In this document: one piece after another, positions 45,762 to 54,988 of the stretch | Layout of the letters: each line of letters opens with the position of its first letter | Numbering within the stretch: the first letter of the stretch is position 1 | Assembly (NCBI RefSeq): GCF_900167335.1 | Contig: NZ_FUXI01000004.1 | Span: 1-64,000 of the forward strand | Origin: Pilibacter termitis | GTDB lineage: Bacteria; Bacillota; Bacilli; Lactobacillales; Streptococcaceae | Length of the DNA stretch: 64,000 nucleotides | Direction of reading: 5' to 3' | Notes under the pieces: model-generated | What the model saw: the letters and a program-made list of their open reading frames with translations, nothing else | Told to the model about the DNA's origin: nothing | Database searches by the model: none | Translations under genes and position numbers: made by a program

Positions 45762-46541
45762 ATGATAACATTAAAAAGTGCAAGAGAAATTGAATTAATG
45801 GAAGAAAGTGGAAAAATTTTGGCAGGTGTGCATATTGGGTTGCGTGATTTAATTAAGCCGGGGATTGACATGTGGGAAATTGAAGAATTTGCCAAAGAAT
45901 ATATCACAAGTCGTGGAGCAATTCCTGCTCAAATCGGTTTTGAGGGATACGAATACGCAACGTGTGTTTCTATCAATGATGAAATTTGTCACGGTTTTCC
46001 TCGTCATCAAAAATTAAAAGAGGGGGATTTAATCAAAGTTGATATGTGCGTAGATTTGAACGGTGGCATTAGTGATTCTTGTTGGGCATATGCAGTTGGC
46101 AAGCCAAGTGAAGAGGTTGCTCGTTTAATGGAAGTAACGAAAAAATCGTTGTATCTCGGGATTGAGCAAGCTCAAGTTGGCAACCGTCTGGGAGACATTG
46201 GGCATGCGATTCAAAGTTATGCTGAGTCTTTCGGATATGGAGTCGTGCGTGATTTTGTAGGTCACGGCATAGGACCTACCATTCATGAGGCACCGATGAT
46301 TGCTCATTACGGTGAGGCAGGAAAAGGTCTTCGTTTAAAAGAGGGCATGGTCATTACGATTGAGCCAATGATTAATATCGGAAGTTGGGAGGCAGATATG
46401 GTATACAGCCAATCCAGTGGAAATATCAATCCAGCGGTAACACTTGACGGCACCCTTTCATGCCAATATGAACATAGCTTAGCAATCACAAAAGACGGTC
46501 CCAAAATTTTGACTTCTCAAGGAGAAGAAATGACCTATTAA
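45762..46541 (+). CDS. map: Type I methionine aminopeptidase
   Basis: The 259-residue metalloprotease removes initiator methionine. It has the pita-bread fold blocks CVSINDEICHGFP, DLIKVDMCVDLNGGISDSCW (two Asp ligands), GHGIGPTIHEAP (His) and ITIEPMIN (Glu). ATG 45762 follows AAAGGG; the frame is open upstream to 45540 without family resemblance. Confidence 0.95.
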   Translation: MITLKSAREIELMEESGKILAGVHIGLRDLIKPGIDMWEIEEFAKEYITSRGAIPAQIGFEGYEYATCVSINDEICHGFPRHQKLKEGDLIKVDMCVDLNGGISDSCWAYAVGKPSEEVARLMEVTKKSLYLGIEQAQVGNRLGDIGHAIQSYAESFGYGVVRDFVGHGIGPTIHEAPMIAHYGEAGKGLRLKEGMVITIEPMINIGSWEADMVYSQSSGNINPAVTLDGTLSCQYEHSLAITKDGPKILTSQGEEMTY

Positions 46542-46544
46542 AAA

Positions 46545-46602
46545 ACGAAGGGGAGTTTGCGACGTAGTGAACAGTTCCTACCTCGTAGTCAGCCAAAAAA
46601 GT
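46545..46602 (+). repeat. Degenerate hairpin element G
   Basis: AAACGAAGGGGAGTTTGCGACGTAGTGAACAG-like sequence followed by TACCTCGTAGTCAGCC matches the outer arms of the hairpin element, with the whole central part lost. It lies 16 bp before the yihY-like gene, same orientation. Confidence 0.6.
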
Positions 46603-46617
46603 CAAGAGGTGTGACTT

Positions 46618-47541
46618 ATGGAAAAAATTAAAGCACTTCTAAAGAAAATCCTAGAAAAAAGGACAGTTAAGAGTCTTTTTCTGCACATGAAAGAAAGTGA
46701 AATTGGACTTAGTTCAATTGCAGTTGCTTATTATTTATTGCTAAGTCTGTTTCCTTTTTTGATGACGGTGGGAAATATTATTCCTTATCTGAATTTGAAT
46801 AGCAATGAAACCATGCGGTATATGCGTGAAGTAGTGCCAAGTGACATTTTTGACAGCTTAGAGCCTGTCGTTTATGATTTATTGACCAATCGTTCGTCTG
46901 GGGTGCTAAGTATCTCTGCGATTGTCACACTTTGGGCAGCTTCGCAGGGGATTACAAGTTTGCAAAATGCAATGGACAAAGCATATGCAATTACACATCG
47001 AAGAAATGCCATTCTCACACGTATTTTAAGCGTAGTAATTTTAGTTATTCTCGTTTTGGCAGCTATAATGGGTGTCGGAGTACTCGGTTTTGGTGCAACG
47101 ATTTTTCATTTCTTAAAACGAGAGTTTCATTGGACGGATACAACGTTGCAAAGTTTGATTTCTACAACAAATATACTTGCAATAATAGGGGTGTTTTTGT
47201 TATTATGTTTGTTGTACCTAATTGTGCCGAATGTTGTGATTCCGAAGATTCGGTATGTGCTTGCAGGCAGTTTGTTTGCTACTGTGATGTGTTTTATTTT
47301 GTCGCAAGTGTTTGGCTTTTACGTTCAATATTTTGCGACACGTGTAAGTAGTTATCAAATGATTGGAACGGTCATTGTACTAATGCTCTGGCTTGTATTT
47401 TCCGCACGTATTTTGATAATGGGGTGTGTGATCAATTCTGTTGTGCAAGAATTAGCAACAGGTGAACACGCTAGAGAAAGAAGTAAAATGATTAGCAATT
47501 TGCTTAGGCAAAAAGTAGAAAATAAGATTGAGAGGGAATGA
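46618..47541 (+). CDS. YihY/BrkB-family membrane protein
   Basis: The 307-residue protein has six to seven hydrophobic segments and the family blocks SSIAVAYYLLLSLFPFLM and ALWAASQGITSLQNAMDKAY-like sequence. Older annotations call such proteins ribonuclease BN, which is not supported; the function is unknown. AGAGGTG precedes ATG 46618. It is followed after 6 nt by a small unknown gene, so the two are co-transcribed. Confidence 0.88.
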   Translation: MEKIKALLKKILEKRTVKSLFLHMKESEIGLSSIAVAYYLLLSLFPFLMTVGNIIPYLNLNSNETMRYMREVVPSDIFDSLEPVVYDLLTNRSSGVLSISAIVTLWAASQGITSLQNAMDKAYAITHRRNAILTRILSVVILVILVLAAIMGVGVLGFGATIFHFLKREFHWTDTTLQSLISTTNILAIIGVFLLLCLLYLIVPNVVIPKIRYVLAGSLFATVMCFILSQVFGFYVQYFATRVSSYQMIGTVIVLMLWLVFSARILIMGCVINSVVQELATGEHARERSKMISNLLRQKVENKIERE

Positions 47542-47547
47542 GGAAAA

Positions 47548-47982
47548 ATGAAAAAACAAGCAAATTTAGGTGTATTTATGAATAAAATTAACGGAATCGT
47601 AGGGCAAACGGAAGAAGTCGGAACTTCCATGCACCCAAGTTTTGAAATTATTCGTAAGGCGATTGATGAAGGTGTGGTAAGCGAATTATCAAGTGAAACA
47701 ATCAAGGAAGTGTACGAAGTGTTTTCAAAAGGTGTCACCACTTACCAAGAAAATGTCGAACAGATCAAAACATTAAAAGCACCCGTGAAATTAATGGGTA
47801 TCCAAAAGAAATTTGAAAGCTCGTATAAAAAGTACACTCAAGCGTGTGCAGATATGCTTGCCTCTGTTGCAGACGGAAAAGTAGATGTGGAAGCATTTAA
47901 CACGTCAGAAAAAGCACAAGAGGTGGCAACAGACGAAATTTCAAAATGTGTTTCGAGATTTGCAATGGCTTTGATGAGGTAA
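47548..47982 (+). CDS. Unknown soluble helical protein
   Basis: The 144-residue protein has no signal peptide or membrane segment and is predicted helical, with alternating charged and hydrophobic positions. It has two cysteines (CADMLAS and KCVSRFA). GAGGAAAA precedes ATG 47548, 6 nt after the YihY-type gene. I do not recognise a family. The co-location suggests a partner for the membrane protein upstream or the anchored coiled-coil protein downstream. Confidence 0.7.
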   Translation: MKKQANLGVFMNKINGIVGQTEEVGTSMHPSFEIIRKAIDEGVVSELSSETIKEVYEVFSKGVTTYQENVEQIKTLKAPVKLMGIQKKFESSYKKYTQACADMLASVADGKVDVEAFNTSEKAQEVATDEISKCVSRFAMALMR

Positions 47983-48022
47983 GGAGAAGGAATACAAAAA
48001 AAGTATGGTAAGGAGTATAGTT

Positions 48023-48832
48023 ATGTTGGAGTCAATATTGGAGATTACCGTTGTAGGTATTATTGTAGTGAGTGTGTTAAATGTTTTTGGTTATAGGAAA
48101 ACGATGAAAGAAAAACTAGAGGCACAAAAAGAAAAAGAAGAAACGAAAAAGGAATACAGTAAACTAAAAGCAAGAGAGGCAAAAATAGAAGAAAGACATG
48201 TAAAACTAAGTGAAAAAATGGGCGAGTTACAAGAGAAAATTACTCATCTTAATAAACAAGAACAATGGGTGAAAAAAGAAAAGCAAGAAATTAAGGAGTA
48301 TGATATAAAACGACAACAATTCCTTGATAATCGTGCAGAGCATAAAGAATATATGTTGTTTTTATTAGAAATCATGAACATATATAGAGCCAATCTCAGC
48401 GACGCGTTGTTTTCTGCAAGCCAAGAAACTTATAAAGAGCCATGTAGCTTTGAAGAAGTTGAAACAGCAGACCGTTATATTTTAGGGCCGTTTGATAGCG
48501 AGTATTATTTTACAGGGATTTCTTACGACCAGATTTCGTATATTAAAGAGAAAATAGCGTTATTAAAAAATAACATTTCTGTTGTGCAATTTAAGGAAAA
48601 ACTTTCCAAAGCAGAATTGAATAGGTATCATGATATTAACAATATGCTCGTGAAATTTTCTCGTTACGGAGACAATGGCGAGATGACTGCTGTAAAAGAT
48701 AAAAATAAAATGAACTCTTATCCGTTTTATGACACGGACAAAGAGCTATTTAAATTTGCCTTTTCAGAATTAAAGAAAACGCAAGAATATGTCAATCAAT
48801 TTTCAGAGATAAAAATTAATTTGCTAGACTAA
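48023..48832 (+). CDS. Membrane-anchored coiled-coil protein of unknown function
   Basis: The 269-residue protein has one N-terminal membrane segment (about residues 3-22, LESILEITVVGIIVVSVLNVF). A highly charged coiled coil follows to about residue 100 (repeated EKEETKKEYSKLKAREAKIEER-like heptads), then a globular C-terminal part with YFTGISYDQISYIKEKI. I choose ATG 48023, 7 nt after AAGGAG; ATG 48005 lies before that SD. No family recognised. Confidence 0.7.
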   Translation: MLESILEITVVGIIVVSVLNVFGYRKTMKEKLEAQKEKEETKKEYSKLKAREAKIEERHVKLSEKMGELQEKITHLNKQEQWVKKEKQEIKEYDIKRQQFLDNRAEHKEYMLFLLEIMNIYRANLSDALFSASQETYKEPCSFEEVETADRYILGPFDSEYYFTGISYDQISYIKEKIALLKNNISVVQFKEKLSKAELNRYHDINNMLVKFSRYGDNGEMTAVKDKNKMNSYPFYDTDKELFKFAFSELKKTQEYVNQFSEIKINLLD

Positions 48833-48839
48833 TTTCGTA

Positions 48840-48878
48840 ATAAAGTTCTATTGATTTTTTTAATAGAGCTTTTTTGTG
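48840..48878 (+). terminator. Terminator after coiled-coil protein gene
   Basis: AGTTCTATT and AATAGAGCT pair around GATTTTTTT and run into TTTTTTG. Confidence 0.8.
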
Positions 48879-48892
48879 ATAAAACTCTTTTA

Positions 48893-48914
48893 AGGATACC
48901 TCTAAAAAGCGAGG
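48893..48914 (+). repeat. Remnant of 157-bp MITE left end
   Basis: TAAGGATACCTCTAAAAA matches TA plus the MITE end AGGGCACCTCTAAAAA with two changes. No right end was found before ecfA1. Confidence 0.5.
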
Positions 48915-48988
48915 AAAATAAAATTCTATTTCATTACCTAGTTTTATGGTAAAATACGATTTGATACCAAAAAAAGCGAGGTGCGAGT

Positions 48989-49825
48989 ATGACACCAATT
49001 ATAGAATTAAAAAATATTTTTTACGAATATGTAGGAGAAGAAAATACACTTGCTCTGAATGATTTAAGCTATCAAATTTTTGAAGGTGAGTGGGTGGCGA
49101 TTATCGGGCATAATGGAAGTGGAAAAAGTACGCAGGCGAAAATTATTAACGGTCTTTTAGAGGCGAAAAGTGGGGAAGTCTTTATTGAAGGCGAACGATT
49201 AAGTGTGGAAAATGTTTGGGATTTACGTGCAAAAGTGGGCATGGTGTTTCAAAATCCAGACAATCAGTTTGTCGGCTCTACTGTCGAAGATGATGTAGCT
49301 TTTGGGCTTGAAAATCACGGGATTCCACGTGAAGAAATGCTTATTCGTGTGGAAAATGCTTTACGTGAAGTACGAATGGAAGAGTTCAAAACGAAAGAAC
49401 CCGCACGTCTTTCAGGTGGACAAAAACAACGAGTGGCAATTGCAGGCATTGTTGCACTCTCACCAAGTATCATTATTTTAGATGAGGCAACAAGTATGCT
49501 TGACCCTGAAGGAAGAAATGAAGTGATTTCGACCATTCAAAAAATTAAGCGAGAAAAAAATCTAACAGTTCTTTCAATTACGCATGATATTGATGAGGCA
49601 GCAAATGCCGATAGAATTTTGGTCATGAAACAAGGAAGATTAGTAGATGAAGGGACACCAGAGCAAATTTTTTCCAAAGGTGAACAATTAGTCGAACTAG
49701 GGCTTGAGCTACCTTTTGCCGAGCGGTTAAAACTTGCCTTGAAACAACGAGGTGTCCCAGTGCCAAGTGAATATATGAGCGAAGAAAGGCTGGTGGAATT
49801 TTGGATATCCAATTTGAAAAAGTAA
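48989..49825 (+). CDS. ecfA1: ECF transporter ATPase EcfA1
   Basis: The 278-residue ATPase has Walker [10 protein letters not shown] (about 41-49), Q-loop [11 protein letters not shown], signature [10 protein letters not shown] and Walker [16 protein letters not shown]. It powers energy-coupling-factor vitamin transporters with EcfA2 and EcfT. The 3' end overlaps ecfA2 by 25 nt. Confidence 0.96.
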   Translation: MTPIIELKNIFYEYVGEENTLALNDLSYQIFEGEWVAIIGHNGSGKSTQAKIINGLLEAKSGEVFIEGERLSVENVWDLRAKVGMVFQNPDNQFVGSTVEDDVAFGLENHGIPREEMLIRVENALREVRMEEFKTKEPARLSGGQKQRVAIAGIVALSPSIIILDEATSMLDPEGRNEVISTIQKIKREKNLTVLSITHDIDEAANADRILVMKQGRLVDEGTPEQIFSKGEQLVELGLELPFAERLKLALKQRGVPVPSEYMSEERLVEFWISNLKK

Positions 49826-50661
49826 GTTTTGAATATCAACCGAACACCCCTTTTGCTCAAAAAGCTCTTTGGGATATTGATTTGTCGGTGAAATCTGGTA
49901 GCTATACAGCAATTGTTGGGCATACTGGAAGTGGGAAATCAACGATTTTACAGCATTTGAATGCACTTGTCAAACCGACAGAAGGCAGAGTGTTAATTGG
50001 TGAGCGAGAAATCTTGCCAACGACCAATAATAAGAACCTCAAACCAATTCGTAAAAAAGTGGGGATTGTTTTTCAATTTCCAGAGGCACAGCTTTTTGAT
50101 GAAACGGTAGAAAAAGATATTTCCTTTGGACCGATGAATTTCGGCATTTCAGCAGAAGAGGCGGCAAAAATTGCTCGTGAGATGCTGGCACTTGTTGGTT
50201 TGCCAGAAGAAATTTTGCATAAATCACCGTTTGACCTCTCTGGCGGACAAATGCGACGTGTGGCGATTGCAGGTGTGTTGGCGATGCAACCAGAGGTGTT
50301 AGTGCTTGATGAACCAACGGCAGGGCTTGACCCGCAAGGTCGGAAAGAAATGATGGAAATGTTCAAAGAATTGCATGAAAAACACGGAATGACAATTGTT
50401 TTGGTAACACATTTGATGGATGACGTGACGAGTTTTGCTGATAAGGTGTACGTGCTAGAAAAGGGGCGTATCGTGAAAAGTGGTGTGCCAAGCGAAGTAT
50501 TCCAAAATGTCGAATGGTTGAATGAAAAGCATATCGGCGTGCCACAAGCAGCAGCATTTGCCAAAAAGCTAGAGCGTGCAGGAGTTCAGCTAGAGCGTTT
50601 GCCTATGACAACAGAGGAATTAGTCAACGCATTTTTTGAAAATCGAGGTGAGCATATATGA
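49801..50661 (+). CDS. ecfA2: ECF transporter ATPase EcfA2
   Basis: The 286-residue ATPase has Walker [24 protein letters not shown], signature [10 protein letters not shown] and Walker [16 protein letters not shown]. It begins with TTG at 49801 inside ecfA1, which gives the family N-terminus [13 protein letters not shown]. It overlaps ecfT by 4 nt. Confidence 0.96.
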   Translation: MDIQFEKVSFEYQPNTPFAQKALWDIDLSVKSGSYTAIVGHTGSGKSTILQHLNALVKPTEGRVLIGEREILPTTNNKNLKPIRKKVGIVFQFPEAQLFDETVEKDISFGPMNFGISAEEAAKIAREMLALVGLPEEILHKSPFDLSGGQMRRVAIAGVLAMQPEVLVLDEPTAGLDPQGRKEMMEMFKELHEKHGMTIVLVTHLMDDVTSFADKVYVLEKGRIVKSGVPSEVFQNVEWLNEKHIGVPQAAAFAKKLERAGVQLERLPMTTEELVNAFFENRGEHI

Positions 50662-51455
50662 TGGATAAATTGATTTTAGGGCGATTTATACCGGGAGATT
50701 CCGTGATTCATCGTTTAGATCCTCGAGCAAAATTGATTGCAACGTTTTATTTTATCATGATTATCTTCCTTGCAAACAATGCAATAACTTATGGTATATT
50801 GACGATTTTCACTTTGCTGGCAATTTTTCTAAGCGGACTAAGTTTTTCTTTCTTCTTAAAAGGTGTCAGACCCATGCTTTTCTTGATTTTGTTCACCGTT
50901 CTTTTGCAAATTTTCTTTACTACTGGAGGAAAAGAATTGTTTGCGATTGGACCTTTGAAAATTACAGAATTTGGGCTTGTCAATGCAGGATTTATTTTCA
51001 TGCGTTTTGTGTTGATTATCTTTATTTCAACGCTTATGACACTAAGTACCACACCGCTTTCTCTTAGTGATGCTCTGGAAAGTATACTTTCCCCGCTCAA
51101 TGCGATTAAATTTCCTGTTCATGAGATTAGCCTCATGCTCTCGATAGCTCTTCGATTTGTGCCAACGCTAATGGATGAAACGGAAAAAATTATGAACGCA
51201 CAACGTGCCAGAGGAGTTGATTTTTCTGAGGGAAGTCTAATTCAGAAAATGAAAGCTGTCGTGCCACTTCTTATTCCGCTTTTTGTCTCAAGTTTCAAGC
51301 GAGCAGAAGATTTGAGTGATGCCATGGAGGCACGTGGTTACCAAGGGGGAGAGGGTCGCACGAGATACCGCAAGCTAGATTGGGCAAAACGTGACAGTAT
51401 AAGTATCGGTGCAATGGCATTGCTAACGCTTTTTCTATTCTTGTTTAGAAGATAA
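50658..51455 (+). CDS. ecfT: ECF transporter transmembrane subunit EcfT
   Basis: The 265-residue membrane protein couples the two ATPases to interchangeable S components. The two Ala-Arg-Gly-type coupling motifs are seen as AQRARGVDF and [13 protein letters not shown] 50658 follows GAGGTG by 7 nt; ATG 50661 is an alternative. truA follows as in relatives. Confidence 0.96.
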   Translation: MMDKLILGRFIPGDSVIHRLDPRAKLIATFYFIMIIFLANNAITYGILTIFTLLAIFLSGLSFSFFLKGVRPMLFLILFTVLLQIFFTTGGKELFAIGPLKITEFGLVNAGFIFMRFVLIIFISTLMTLSTTPLSLSDALESILSPLNAIKFPVHEISLMLSIALRFVPTLMDETEKIMNAQRARGVDFSEGSLIQKMKAVVPLLIPLFVSSFKRAEDLSDAMEARGYQGGEGRTRYRKLDWAKRDSISIGAMALLTLFLFLFRR

Positions 51456-51545
51456 AAAATTAAAGAATTTGATTCTTCATAAATATTTCAAAGAATAATG
51501 GTTTTTGTTCACAAAAATTTCATATATATAATGTATCATATTAAG

Positions 51546-51664
51546 TGTAGTAGGGAAACCTACTAACCCAACCAAACCCTTTTGTTCACTTCCCCAAAGT
51601 GAACAACCCAAAACTTTTTCATTAACTCCTAAAAAGAAAAGAGACTTCGGTCTCTTTTCTTTGG
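51546..51664 (+). terminator. Hairpins and terminator between ecfT and truA
   Basis: Three structures occur: AGTAGG-GAAA-CCTACT (51549-51564), TTGTTCACTT with AAGTGAACAA (51581-51606), and the terminator AAAAGAGAC-TTCG-GTCTCTTTTCTTT (51636-51662). The last, with its UUCG-type loop, is the strongest. truA may therefore have its own promoter. Confidence 0.8.
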
Positions 51665-51730
51665 CTTTCCGCCACTTTTTCTATTAAAATAAGAGTAATT
51701 CAAGATAAAACAAGAAGAGGAACAATCGAC

Positions 51731-52480
51731 ATGACAAGATATAAAGCGATTATCGCCTATGACGGCACCAATTTTTTCGGTTTTCAAAGGCAAAACGAAG
51801 GGCGAACCGTTCAACAAGAGCTAGAGAAAACTTTGACACGTTTAAATAGTGGTGTTGAGGTTACGGTTCATGGCAGTGGACGGACGGATTCTGGTGTTCA
51901 TGCTCTCGGACAAGTCATTCATTTTGACTTGAATGGCAAAAGGAGTGAGGAAAAACTCAGATTTGCCTTAGATACTCAATCGCCAAACGACATTTCTGTC
52001 AAAAGTGTCGAAGAAGTCTCAGAAAACTGGCACGCAAGATATGAAAAACACGAAAAAACCTATATTTTTCGATTGGATATTGGCAAAACAAGAAGTCCGT
52101 TTAAACGATATTATGCGAGTTTTTTTCCGTATCCGCTAGATTTTGAGAAAATGAATCAAGCGATTCAAAAACTCAAAGGAACACATGATTTTTCTGGTTT
52201 TACAGCAACAGGCACAAGTGTTGAGGATAAAGTGCGGACGATTTATGAGGCGAAAATGGAGCATTTTCCTGATGAAGAAGAACTTCTTTTCACTTTTCGT
52301 GGCAATGGATTTCTTTACAAGCAAATACGAAATATGGTAGGCACACTAATCAAAATCGGCAATGGCAAATTTGAAGTGGAGCGAATGGATGAAATTCTCC
52401 AATCAGGCGACAGAAATCTAGCAGGAGCCACGGCTCATCCAGAGGGACTTTATTTAAAAGAAGTACGCTACGTGCGTTAA
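51731..52480 (+). CDS. truA: tRNA pseudouridine(38-40) synthase
   Basis: The 249-residue enzyme modifies the tRNA anticodon arm. It has [12 protein letters not shown] at the N-terminus and the catalytic Asp in [27 protein letters not shown] and [15 protein letters not shown] are further family blocks. Confidence 0.96.
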   Translation: MTRYKAIIAYDGTNFFGFQRQNEGRTVQQELEKTLTRLNSGVEVTVHGSGRTDSGVHALGQVIHFDLNGKRSEEKLRFALDTQSPNDISVKSVEEVSENWHARYEKHEKTYIFRLDIGKTRSPFKRYYASFFPYPLDFEKMNQAIQKLKGTHDFSGFTATGTSVEDKVRTIYEAKMEHFPDEEELLFTFRGNGFLYKQIRNMVGTLIKIGNGKFEVERMDEILQSGDRNLAGATAHPEGLYLKEVRYVR

Positions 52481-52599
52481 AAACAGAACATTCCACAAAA
52501 AACAGTGTGCAAATTTTGGCAGACTGTTTTCTATTCTACCATTTTTGAGTTATAATATATGACGAACAAGCAAGTACTTGCTACTGATTCATTGACTTA

Positions 52600-52880
52600 A
52601 GGGCACCTCTAAAAACTCGCACTTATCCTAAATTGCTAGTTTTCCGATTTTCTTTGTCAATCTCCTCAACGACTGTCTAGCTACGAGGAGCTGAAGTCTG
52701 GCAACTGCTCACAATGTCGCTAGAAACTTACGTTTCTAGCAAATGAACGACAGTGTTCGCTGTTGCAGACTTCAAAACACTCCTCTTCGCTTTTCTATGA
52801 ACCACATAGCTTTCGTCGATTTCCTCGATAATCGAAAAACTAGCTAATTTAGTCTTAAGCGGAGTTTTTAGAGGTACCCT
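52600..52880. mobile_element. 157-bp MITE, second copy, split by a hairpin element
   Basis: Ends AGGGCACCTCTAAAAACTC (52600 onward) and GAGTTTTTAGAGGTACCCT (to 52880) are flanked by TA at 52598-52599 and 52881-52882. The 281-bp element equals the 157-bp copy at 43391 plus a 124-bp insertion at 52671-52794. Outside the insertion the two copies are nearly identical. It lies just upstream of the pdxK-like gene. Confidence 0.92.
52671..52794 (-). repeat. Hairpin element H, inserted in the MITE
   Basis: A complete unit in reverse orientation: on the minus strand it starts AAAAGCGAAGAGGAGTG and ends CTAGACAGTC. The apical stem is CTAGAAACGTAAGTTTCTAG. The MITE resumes exactly after it (CTCCTCAAC before, CTATGAACC after), with no base missing and no obvious target duplication. 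Confidence 0.93.
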
Positions 52881-52914
52881 TAACATTGAATTTACGAAAT
52901 GGAGGAAAGGGAAG

Positions 52915-53724
52915 TTGCCAAAAAAAATTATTACCATTGCAGGAAGTGATTCGCTCTCTGGTGGAGGTGTGCAAGCGGATTTGGCGACCTTTTCACAATA
53001 TGGATTATTCGCTTTTTCAGCTTTGACTTCGATTGTGACGGTGGTGGAAGACGATTTTGTTATTCATGAAATCACTTCAATGCTCCTCACTGAACAGTTA
53101 GAGACGATTTTTGCTTTTGAAAATATTTCTGCAATTAAAATCGGGTTGTTGCCAAATGTTGAAATCATTCGTTTAGTTGGTGAATATTTGAAAAATCATG
53201 CAAATATTCCAGTTATTTTAGATACCGTTATGGTATTCAAGGAAACAGGCACAGTTACACTTTCTGAAATCAAAGAAGCAATGATTGAGTATTTATTTCC
53301 ATTTGCCGAGATTGTCACGCCCAATCTTGAGGAGGCTAAAGTACTTTCGGGAATGGAAACAATTAATACCATTGAGGAAATGGAAGTTGCAGCGAGGAGG
53401 ATTCATGCTTTAGGCGTGAAAAACGTTGTCATCAAAGGTGGTGAAAGACTCGCAGGAGTTGATGCGTGCGACGTGCTGTTTGACGGCGAAGTGATGAGGG
53501 AGTTTCATGCGAAGAAACTCTCAGGGAATCGCAATAATGGTGCGGGTTGTACGTTTGCCTCAGCAATTGCGGCAAATATCGCACTTTCTAGGAGTATTTA
53601 TGACGCAGTGAGTGATGCCAAAGAGTTTGTTTATGAAGGGATTCAAAACGGCGTTGAGTTGACAAATGAGATAGGAAATGTCTGGCAAGGTGCTAGAAAT
53701 CATAAAAACGGAGGAATAACATGA
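52915..53724 (+). CDS. PfkB-type pyridoxine/hydroxymethylpyrimidine kinase
   Basis: The 269-residue ribokinase-fold enzyme has AGSDSLSGGGVQADL near the N-terminus and GNRNNGAGCTFASAIAAN with the catalytic Asp position replaced by Asn-Gly-Ala-Gly-Cys (GAGC anion hole). ThiD- and PdxK-type enzymes share this plan and phosphorylate HMP or pyridoxal/pyridoxine. It starts with TTG at 52915 after GGAAAGGGAAG. It overlaps an ECF S-component gene by 4 nt, so it probably phosphorylates the vitamin precursor that transporter brings in. Confidence 0.85.
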   Translation: MPKKIITIAGSDSLSGGGVQADLATFSQYGLFAFSALTSIVTVVEDDFVIHEITSMLLTEQLETIFAFENISAIKIGLLPNVEIIRLVGEYLKNHANIPVILDTVMVFKETGTVTLSEIKEAMIEYLFPFAEIVTPNLEEAKVLSGMETINTIEEMEVAARRIHALGVKNVVIKGGERLAGVDACDVLFDGEVMREFHAKKLSGNRNNGAGCTFASAIAANIALSRSIYDAVSDAKEFVYEGIQNGVELTNEIGNVWQGARNHKNGGIT

Positions 53725-54197
53725 AAACAAAAACAATCGTTCAAGTTGGTATTTTCACAGGACTTACAGTCGTTTTAGGCTTTGTTGTAAAAATTCCCAC
53801 AGGAAATGGATTAGTGACGTTAGCAGATATGAGTATTTTCGCCCTTTCCATGTTACTCGGGAAAAAACGAGGGTTTGCCATTGGAGCATTGAGCGGATTT
53901 TTGATTGATGTTCTATCAGGCTATTATCAGTGGTGCTTGATTAGCTTGCTTGTGCATGGCGTACAAGGCTATCTTGCAGGAAGTTTTAAAGGAAAATATC
54001 AGCCAGTTGGTGTGGCACTTGGTGCTATTTTTATGCTCGTTGGCTATTTTGTAGCAGAAACGTTAATGTTCAATATCGCATCAGGCTTTGCTGCTCTCTC
54101 TGGCAATGTAATGCAGGAAGTTGTCGGGATTCTTGGTGCTATACCAATTGTTCTAGCGTTTAAGAAAATGAATTTATTTCAAACGAAAGGCATCTAA
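53721..54197 (+). CDS. ECF transporter substrate-binding S component
   Basis: The 158-residue membrane protein has five to six hydrophobic segments and the S-component features [46 protein letters not shown]. Pairing with a pyridoxine/HMP kinase suggests a vitamin B6 or HMP precursor as ligand. The ecfA1A2T module that would energise it lies 2.3 kb upstream. Confidence 0.85.
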   Translation: MKTKTIVQVGIFTGLTVVLGFVVKIPTGNGLVTLADMSIFALSMLLGKKRGFAIGALSGFLIDVLSGYYQWCLISLLVHGVQGYLAGSFKGKYQPVGVALGAIFMLVGYFVAETLMFNIASGFAALSGNVMQEVVGILGAIPIVLAFKKMNLFQTKGI

Positions 54198-54199
54198 AA

Positions 54200-54772
54200 A
54201 TGGAAGTTTCAATGCAACAAATCAAACAAGATTTACAAGAAATTTTAGAGGATATTTTGGAACGCTCAGGTATACAAAAAGGAGAAATTTTCATTGTAGG
54301 TCTTTCAAGTAGTGAAGTGATCGGTGGCGTGATTGGGAAAAATTCTTCACGTGAAGTAGGGCAAGTGATTATTTCGCTGATTCATGAAGAATTAAAAAAA
54401 CGTGGGATTTATCTTGGAGTGCAAGGGTGTGAACATCTCAATCGTGCGATTTTGGTGGAGCGTGAGCTTGCAGAGAAAAAAGATTTAGAAATCGTAAGTG
54501 TCGTGCCAAGTTTGCACGCAGGCGGAAGTGGGCAAGTGGCAGCGTGGGAGTTAATGACTGATGCTGTTGAAGTAGAGCATATCGTGGCAAAAGCTGGGAT
54601 TGATATAGGTGATACTTCGATTGGTATGCACATCAAACACGTTCAAATTCCGCTTAGATCAATCAAACGAACGTTAGGGTATGCTCATGTGACAGCTTTA
54701 ACTAGCCGCCCGAAAAAAATTGGTGGAGAGCGTGCCGTTTATGAATGGGTGAGTGAAAATGAAAACAAGTAG
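54200..54772 (+). CDS. YwlG-like UPF0340/TIGR01440 family protein
   Basis: The 190-residue protein matches the YwlG family by [37 protein letters not shown] and [19 protein letters not shown]. Its function is unknown. It begins 2 nt after the S-component gene; ATG 54200 or 54212 may be used. The recurring pairing with B6-type ECF genes is not something I can confirm. Confidence 0.85.
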   Translation: MEVSMQQIKQDLQEILEDILERSGIQKGEIFIVGLSSSEVIGGVIGKNSSREVGQVIISLIHEELKKRGIYLGVQGCEHLNRAILVERELAEKKDLEIVSVVPSLHAGGSGQVAAWELMTDAVEVEHIVAKAGIDIGDTSIGMHIKHVQIPLRSIKRTLGYAHVTALTSRPKKIGGERAVYEWVSENENK

Positions 54773-54974
54773 CAAACTCTATTTATCCGCACTATTTTTA
54801 GTTGTCTTGGCAGTTCTTTTGCCTTACTTATCCTTCTTGCCATTTTCTACGGTAACTTTGAACAAAGTGAGCTTTGTTCTCATTATTTTAGCCGTTATCA
54901 TTCTTGGGAAAGATTGGTGGACAAAAGGAATACCAAGTGAGAAAAATTCAGCGGATAGAGAGAATAGAAAATAA
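54759..54974 (+). CDS. Small two-helix membrane protein
   Basis: The 71-residue protein has two hydrophobic helices (about residues 6-24 and 31-50) and a charged C-terminal tail. Its start lies inside the 3' end of the YwlG-like gene; GGTGAG precedes ATG 54759 (GTG 54753 is in frame). Function unknown. Confidence 0.6.
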   Translation: MKTSSKLYLSALFLVVLAVLLPYLSFLPFSTVTLNKVSFVLIILAVIILGKDWWTKGIPSEKNSADRENRK

Positions 54975-54988
54975 GAAAGAGGTGCAAA

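Noticed and set aside
46618-47541. Ribonuclease BN function for the YihY-type protein
   Set aside because: The family is an integral membrane protein without nuclease motifs; the name is a historical misassignment.
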